Shown piece after piece: positions 16,063 through 20,382 of a DNA stretch of 20,382 bases (position 1 is the stretch's first letter; each line of letters opens with the position of its first letter). The stretch spans positions 1 to 20,382 of the forward strand of contig JAEZLG010000008.1 in assembly GCA_023435855.1 (NCBI GenBank), written 5' to 3'. The position numbers were made by a program, and so were the translations under genes. This stretch comes from Bacillota bacterium (GTDB taxonomy: Bacteria; Bacillota; Clostridia; Christensenellales; CAG-138). The notes beneath the pieces were generated by a model that made no database searches, was not told where the DNA came from, and was given only the letters and a program-made list of their open reading frames with translations.

Positions 16063-16740
16063 CGCATCCACCGTCGCCGTCTTGGCGGCGGTTTTTTCGT
16101 CTTTTTGCTTGATGATGCGCGCGGGTGTACCCGCAACAACCGCATTTTGCGGCACATCGTTTATAACAACAGCGCCTGCTGCAACAACTGCGTTTTTACC
16201 GATGCGCACCCCTTCTAAGATTACGGCATTTGCGCCGATTATTACGTCATCTTCTACGATTACGGGTAAAGCGCTCGCGGGCTCTATAACGCCTGCAAGA
16301 ACGGCACCCGCGCCGATGTGACAGTTTTTGCCTACAGTTGCACGGCCGCCTAACACCGCGTTCATGTCGATCATAGTGCCTTCGCCTACGACCGCGCCTA
16401 TGTTGAGTACCGCACCCATCATAATAACCGCGTTTTTACCGATGGTGACCATTTCTCGAACGATGGCACCCGGTTCGATGCGCGCAGGTATGTCCTTTAG
16501 GTCAAGCATGGGAACGGCAGAATTGCGGCAGTCGTTTTCTATAACGATATCCGCGATAGAATCTTTATTGGCATTGAGGATCGGTGAAAGCTCGTTCCAA
16601 TCACCAAATATGATTTTATCGCCCATACCGAACACCTGTGCACTGCCGTAGTCGATAGGTGCTTTTTCTTTTATATAGAGCTTAACGGGCGTTTTCTTTT
16701 TGGAAGTAGAAATGTAGCGGATCATCTCTTCTGCGTTCAT
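16048..16740 (-). CDS. dapH: 2,3,4,5-tetrahydropyridine-2,6-dicarboxylate N-acetyltransferase
   Basis: It acetylates tetrahydrodipicolinate with acetyl-CoA, committing the lysine/diaminopimelate pathway to its acetyl branch. The 230-residue protein has the DapH-type N-terminal cap (MNAEEMIRYISTSKKKTPVK) followed by a left-handed beta-helix of hexapeptide repeats from about residue 85 (IGKNAVIMMGAVLNIGAVVGEG region) to the typical VVAGTPARIIK near 205-215. The start overlaps the dapB stop (ATGA, 16737-16740). The 3' end overlaps the convergent VanZ gene by 15 bases and contains that gene's terminator. Confidence 0.95.
   Translation of the reverse strand: MNAEEMIRYISTSKKKTPVKLYIKEKAPIDYGSAQVFGMGDKIIFGDWNELSPILNANKDSIADIVIENDCRNSAVPMLDLKDIPARIEPGAIVREMVTIGKNAVIMMGAVLNIGAVVGEGTMIDMNAVLGGRATVGKNCHIGAGAVLAGVIEPASALPVIVEDDVIIGANAVILEGVRIGKNAVVAAGAVVINDVPQNAVVAGTPARIIKQKDEKTAAKTATVDALRNL
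16070..16097 (+). terminator. VanZ terminator inside the dapH 3' coding end
   Basis: Arms ACCGTCGCC (16070-16078) and GGCGGCGGT (16084-16092) pair with one G-U wobble around GTCTT, followed by T to 16097. It lies 8 bases after the VanZ stop and reads as a terminator on the plus strand only. On the minus strand it codes for the TAAKTATV tail of DapH. Confidence 0.75.
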
Positions 16741-17462
16741 AACGCACCTCCGAACAGTATCTGATCTAAAGTATAATAGCCGTTTTCCTTGCCGACAAGC
16801 ACTTGTGCCGCTTTGAGTGCGCCGCTAGCAAAAACAGCACGGCTTGAAGCGCGGTGGGTAATTAGTAGCTCTTCATCCTGCCCGAAAAAGCTTACGGTAT
16901 GTGTTCCGGCCACCGTGCCGCCGCGAAGAGCATGTATGCCAATTTCCTTTTGCCCGCGTTTCGATGAAACCCCAACGCGCCCATAAACAGGCGTATAGGC
17001 GTGCTTTGGGTCGATGGCATCGTACAATAGTTTTGCGGTTCCGCTGGGCGCGTCCGCTTTGGTTGCATGGTGTATTTCCGTAATCTCTGCATCAAAGCCG
17101 TTTAGCAATGTTTCGGAGAATGTTCCAAGCATCTTTTTTAATACCGCTATGCCTATAGAATAGTTTGTGCTGTGAAGTACGGGCGCATATTCGCCCAATG
17201 ATTGAAAGGTGCCCATATCCTCTTTTGTGTAGCCCGTTGTGCCGCTCAAAAGCGGCATACCCGTACGGCGAATGCAGTCCGCAATATTTACTAAAGCACC
17301 TGGTGCTGAAAAGTCCATGACGATATCCGCTTTCTTCCCCAGCGTAAACAACTTGCTTGCGTTTTTCTCATGAACGGTGCTCACAACCGTATGGCCTGCG
17401 TCCATGGCGAGGTTTTCAATAAGCCGCCCCATGCGGCTGTAGCCGACAAGTACGATTTTCAT
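16737..17462 (-). CDS. dapB: 4-hydroxy-tetrahydrodipicolinate reductase
   Basis: It reduces the DapA product to tetrahydrodipicolinate with NAD(P)H. The 241-residue protein has the short N-terminal nucleotide loop GYSRMG (7-12), the GTTG motif (74-77) and the catalytic signature EIHHATKADAPSGTAK with H131, H132, K135 and the SGT loop at 140-142. The start overlaps the dapA stop by 4 bases (17459-17462) and the end overlaps dapH by 4, so the three genes are translationally coupled. Confidence 0.96.
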   Translation of the reverse strand: MKIVLVGYSRMGRLIENLAMDAGHTVVSTVHEKNASKLFTLGKKADIVMDFSAPGALVNIADCIRRTGMPLLSGTTGYTKEDMGTFQSLGEYAPVLHSTNYSIGIAVLKKMLGTFSETLLNGFDAEITEIHHATKADAPSGTAKLLYDAIDPKHAYTPVYGRVGVSSKRGQKEIGIHALRGGTVAGTHTVSFFGQDEELLITHRASSRAVFASGALKAAQVLVGKENGYYTLDQILFGGAL

Positions 17463-18340
17463 AGGGCGTTGACCGAAAGAAGTGCTTGTTTTAAACGCGC
17501 CTTTGCACCGTCGCTCATTTCAAACAGCGGTAATCTTAAACTCCCTGCTTCAAGTCCCATCATGTTCATGGCGGCTTTTACGGGGATGGGGTTTACCTCG
17601 ATGAACAGATTGTTGATGACATTCAGATACTTCAGCTGTGCTTCTCTCGCCTTTTTTAGATCGCCGCATAAAAAGTCCATGACTATTGTATGCACGATTT
17701 CAGGTAGTATGTTTGCAAAAACGGAGATAACGCCGCTGCTGCCTAAAGCCATCATGGGCACGATTACATCGTCGTTACCGCTGTACATATGAAAATCGTC
17801 GCTCAAATACCTTGCGATTTGTGAAGCATAACTGAGGTTTCCCGACGCCTCCTTAATGCCCAGGATGTTTTCGTGCTTATATAGGCGTGCTATCACATTC
17901 TCGGAAATAGAGCAGCCTGTGCGTCCGGGCACGTTGTAGAGGATACAGGGTATGTTTACAGCGTCCGCAACGGTCGAAAAATGGCGATACATGCCCTCTT
18001 CATTGGCCTTGTTGTAATATGGCGTGATGACAAGAAGACCGTCAGCACCCGCATCTTGAAAGCGAAGGCTCTTTTCGAGCATGGTTTTTGTACAGTTGGA
18101 GCCGCTGCCTGCAAGTATGGGTATGCGGCCGGTTGCTTTATTTACGACGCGCTTTAAAACACTTTCGCACTCCTCCTCCTTCATAGTGGATGCTTCCCCC
18201 GTTGTGCCGAGCACCACAATGCCGTCGGTTCCGCTTGCAATATGCCAATCCACAAGCTCGTCAAGCCGTAAATAGTTGACGGAGCCGTCCTCATGAAACG
18301 GGGTTACGAGCGCAACGATGGAGCCTTTCAAATTAAGCAT
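17459..18340 (-). CDS. dapA: 4-hydroxy-tetrahydrodipicolinate synthase
   Basis: It condenses pyruvate with aspartate semialdehyde, the first committed step to diaminopimelate and lysine. The start at 18340 gives 293 residues, the family length. The open frame runs further upstream to 18565, but that part overlaps lysC in another frame and is not DapA-like. The ribosome site (AAAGGCGG) is moderate. Catalytic residues are T46/T47 in GTTGE, Y135 in YNVPGRTG and the Schiff-base lysine K163 in GIKEASGN. It follows lysC by 34 bases. Confidence 0.96.
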   Translation of the reverse strand: MLNLKGSIVALVTPFHEDGSVNYLRLDELVDWHIASGTDGIVVLGTTGEASTMKEEECESVLKRVVNKATGRIPILAGSGSNCTKTMLEKSLRFQDAGADGLLVITPYYNKANEEGMYRHFSTVADAVNIPCILYNVPGRTGCSISENVIARLYKHENILGIKEASGNLSYASQIARYLSDDFHMYSGNDDVIVPMMALGSSGVISVFANILPEIVHTIVMDFLCGDLKKAREAQLKYLNVINNLFIEVNPIPVKAAMNMMGLEAGSLRLPLFEMSDGAKARLKQALLSVNAL

Positions 18341-18374
18341 TTTGTGTACCGCCTTTATAAAAAATAATTGCTTA

Positions 18375-19586
18375 TTACACCGGTGTACAAAGTTCGAACT
18401 CCTCCGCAAGCAATCGAGCGCCGCGCTCTGCATCTGCGGCGTCCACCGTAACGGAGATGGAAATTTCGCCGGTGCTGATTTGGTAACAGCGTATGCCGTT
18501 TTTATAGAGCACCGAAAATGTGCGGTTTGCAATATCGCTATGCGTGATAAGACCCATACCCGCAAGCGATATCTTCACCAAGGGAGCATGCATGGTAAGT
18601 TCGTAGGGAAAGCCCGTCTGCGCTAAGGCTCTTTTAAGCATTTCGGCTTCGTCAATTTTACAGCCAAACGAAAGCGTAACGCTGCCGTCTTGTAAAAGCT
18701 GTTGTGAAAGAAGGCCGGCTTTAATATCAAGCTTCGCGATGATAGAAAATAAATCGCGTAAACAGCTTCCGTCATGAGGTGCTTTCGCAATATGAAAGAC
18801 GGTGTAGTCATTTTCAAGGCATATGCCCGTTACCGGCATATCTTCAAAGGTATCGTCCCGCTCCATAATATAGGTCCCTTTCGATTTATCAAAATCCAAA
18901 GCATGCCCTAGGTACAAGGGCACTTTGTACTTTTTGGCGAGCTCAACACTTCTTGTTTCCAAAACCCCCGCACCAAGTGCTGCCATCTCCATCATCTCGT
19001 CATATGTGATGCGGTTTATAGGCTTTGCGCCGGGGCACCTTCGCGGGTCAATTGCGAATATGCTATCCACATCCGTGTAGATCTCACAGTCGTAGTTGAG
19101 CTTGGCAGCCAGCGCAACGGCGGTGGTGTCCGAGCCGCCTCTGCCGAGCGTTGTGATGTTCCCTAATACATCCGCGCCCTGAAACCCTGCTACCACGACA
19201 ACCTTGCCCTGTTCAATGTGGTGTTTCAACGTGTTTGCATGAATATCTATGATTTTTGCACGTGCGTGGTTGTCGTTCGTCAAAAATCCGCACTGGGTTC
19301 CCGTGAGCGATACGGCGGGAACTCCCATGCCGCTTAAAGTCATAGCAAGAAGTGCAACTGTGGATTGTTCGCCCGTCGACATCAGCACGTCAAGCTCGCG
19401 GGCATTGTCTGCACCGCCTGTTTTATTGGCCAGCTCGATGAGTTGGTTCGTCGTTTTGCCCATGGCGCTTGCCACAACCACGATGTCGTGTCCTGCTTGT
19501 TTTTCTTTAGCCACGCGTGCTGCCACGGCCTTAATTCTTTCGATGGTTGCAACGCTGCTGCCTCCGTATTTTTGCACGACACCCAT
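18375..19586 (-). CDS. lysC: Aspartate kinase, monofunctional with ACT domains
   Basis: It phosphorylates aspartate, the entry step to lysine, diaminopimelate, threonine and methionine. The 403-residue protein has an amino-acid-kinase domain (1 to about 245) with KYGGSSV (6-12), TGEQ (71-74) and GRGGSDTTAVAL (from 148), then paired ACT domains (about 260-403) that usually bind the feedback inhibitor. The second residue of the first motif is Y where F is commoner. The ATG at 19586 has GGAGG 5 to 6 bases upstream. It opens the lysC-dapA-dapB-dapH operon, so lysine feedback is likely (inference). No lysine riboswitch is visible upstream. Confidence 0.96.
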   Translation of the reverse strand: MGVVQKYGGSSVATIERIKAVAARVAKEKQAGHDIVVVASAMGKTTNQLIELANKTGGADNARELDVLMSTGEQSTVALLAMTLSGMGVPAVSLTGTQCGFLTNDNHARAKIIDIHANTLKHHIEQGKVVVVAGFQGADVLGNITTLGRGGSDTTAVALAAKLNYDCEIYTDVDSIFAIDPRRCPGAKPINRITYDEMMEMAALGAGVLETRSVELAKKYKVPLYLGHALDFDKSKGTYIMERDDTFEDMPVTGICLENDYTVFHIAKAPHDGSCLRDLFSIIAKLDIKAGLLSQQLLQDGSVTLSFGCKIDEAEMLKRALAQTGFPYELTMHAPLVKISLAGMGLITHSDIANRTFSVLYKNGIRCYQISTGEISISVTVDAADAERGARLLAEEFELCTPV

Positions 19587-19763
19587 ACTTGCCTCCGCAA
19601 ACCTTAATTGCTTCTTTTACCATATTAGTAAATATAACGGGTATTTATATTGCAAAAACTGCAGAAGTGGTTGTTTTTTGTGCAAACATAACGACTTACG
19701 GATACCAAGTATGTTTTTTATAACATACAATCAAAGCAACGGCTCTTACTGGGGAGGTACGAC
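19587..19763. promoter_or_regulatory. Divergent intergenic region, lysC operon / M20D gene
   Basis: These 177 bases must hold both divergent promoters. On the plus strand a -10-like TACAAT (19726-19731) overlaps a 7-base inverted repeat GTATGTT/AACATAC (19709-19715 and 19722-19728), a possible operator. On the minus strand AT-rich boxes (TATATT at 19636-19631) lack a well-spaced -35. It is too short and unstructured for an L-box lysine riboswitch. Confidence 0.4.
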
Positions 19764-20382
19764 ATGCTTGAAGCGCTTACAAGATACAGAAGAGAATTGC
19801 ATCAAATACCCGAACTCGGCTTCAATTTACTTAAAACCATAGCGTATGTGGAACATGTGCTTACACCGCTTAACTGTGAGGTAACGCACCCCGCACAAAG
19901 CTCGGTCTGCGCTTTTTTTGATGCGGGAAAGCAGGATACTGTAGCCTTTCGCGCAGATATGGACGCGCTTCCCATTTTAGAGGAGACGGATGTGGAGTAT
20001 GCATCGCTACATTGTGGGTGCATGCATGCCTGCGGGCATGACGGACATATGAGCATGCTGCTTACACTTGCGGGCATAGTGGATAAAATGCTTACGTCAC
20101 TTCCCCATAACGTGCTCTTGATTTTCCAACCTGCCGAGGAAACCACGGGTGGTGCTAAGGCAATCGCGGAAAGCGGAATTTTTGAGAGGCATAATACTTC
20201 GTGCATTTTCGGCATGCATCTTTGGCCGGAGCTGCCTTTTAGAAAAGTTTATACAAGACCCGGTGCAGTCATGGCCCAAACGGGGATCGTGCATGTGGAG
20301 ATTGAGGGAAAAAGCGCACATATAGCACGTGCGAAAGAGGGCTTTGATGCGCTGTACGCGGGCGTTGAATTTTTGCATAAGG
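19764..20382 (+). CDS. M20D metallo-amidohydrolase, probable N-acetyl-diaminopimelate deacetylase, 3' end cut
   Basis: This is a two-metal hydrolase that removes an acyl group from an amino acid. The 206 visible residues carry the M20D metal motifs FRADMDALP, CMHACGHDGHM (C90, H92), FQPAEE (E125/E126) and GMHLWPELP (H152), then the start of the lid domain (GKSAHIA). ATG 19764 has GGGGAGG 6 bases upstream. The DapH branch needs a deacetylase of this family (YkuR type in Bacillus), and this gene faces lysC across a shared promoter region, which supports that role. Hippurate or indoleacetyl-amino-acid hydrolase activity is the alternative. The window ends before the C-terminal catalytic residues. 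Confidence 0.88.
   Translation, partial: MLEALTRYRRELHQIPELGFNLLKTIAYVEHVLTPLNCEVTHPAQSSVCAFFDAGKQDTVAFRADMDALPILEETDVEYASLHCGCMHACGHDGHMSMLLTLAGIVDKMLTSLPHNVLLIFQPAEETTGGAKAIAESGIFERHNTSCIFGMHLWPELPFRKVYTRPGAVMAQTGIVHVEIEGKSAHIARAKEGFDALYAGVEFLHK

Noticed and set aside
19587..19763. Lysine riboswitch or T-box ahead of lysC
   Set aside because: The gap is AT-rich, lacks the needed helices and a terminator, and is shared with a divergent promoter.

Overview
The window looks like chromosome from an anaerobic, amino-acid-fermenting Firmicute of the class Clostridia. It has roughly balanced base composition, strong GGAGG-type ribosome binding sites, tightly overlapping operons, an oxidative ornithine-degradation cluster, acetyl-branch (DapH) lysine biosynthesis and a palindrome-rich intergenic repeat of the kind dispersed in gut clostridial genomes. 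I cannot name the species.

Region 1 (1-8743, minus strand) is one long catabolic operon. In transcription order it holds ord, ortA, ortB, oraS, oraE, a GlmL/MutL-like ATPase, orr and an ornithine carbamoyltransferase cut by the left edge. Together they encode L-ornithine -> D-ornithine -> 2,4-diaminopentanoate -> 2-amino-4-oxopentanoate -> alanine + acetyl-CoA. The ATPase probably reactivates the B12 mutase. The carbamoyltransferase would feed ornithine in from citrulline. A sigma-A-type promoter lies ahead of ord. A 370-base palindrome-rich element splits the operon between oraE and the ATPase gene, and the oraE stop codon lies inside its last hairpin.

Region 2 (8744-13560, plus strand) starts with a small single-pass membrane protein of unknown function and its terminator. 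A chitobiose phosphorylase gene (GH94) and a phosphohexomutase follow, a likely pair for phosphorolytic use of chitin disaccharide. The GH94 gene is interrupted by one in-frame TAA, with the reading frame intact on both sides.

Region 3 (13561-16062, plus strand) holds an amidohydrolase of the TrzN/AtzA/SAH-deaminase type and a VanZ-family membrane protein. Each is preceded by a copy of the same promoter-plus-leader sequence. In the first copy an intrinsic terminator stands between promoter and gene, so the leader is either an attenuator or a small RNA. The VanZ gene lacks a convincing start codon at its natural N-terminus.

Region 4 (16048-19586, minus strand) is a lysine/diaminopimelate operon, lysC-dapA-dapB-dapH, with 4-base overlaps among the last three genes. 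The VanZ terminator lies inside the 3' end of dapH. Region 5 (19764-right edge, plus strand) is a divergent M20D metallopeptidase, plausibly the N-acetyl-diaminopimelate deacetylase of the same pathway, cut by the window end.

The strongest candidates for something undescribed are the duplicated promoter-leader (13590-13684 and 15310-15373), the structured element inside the ornithine operon, and the interrupted phosphorylase. No tRNA, rRNA, CRISPR array or insertion sequence was seen.
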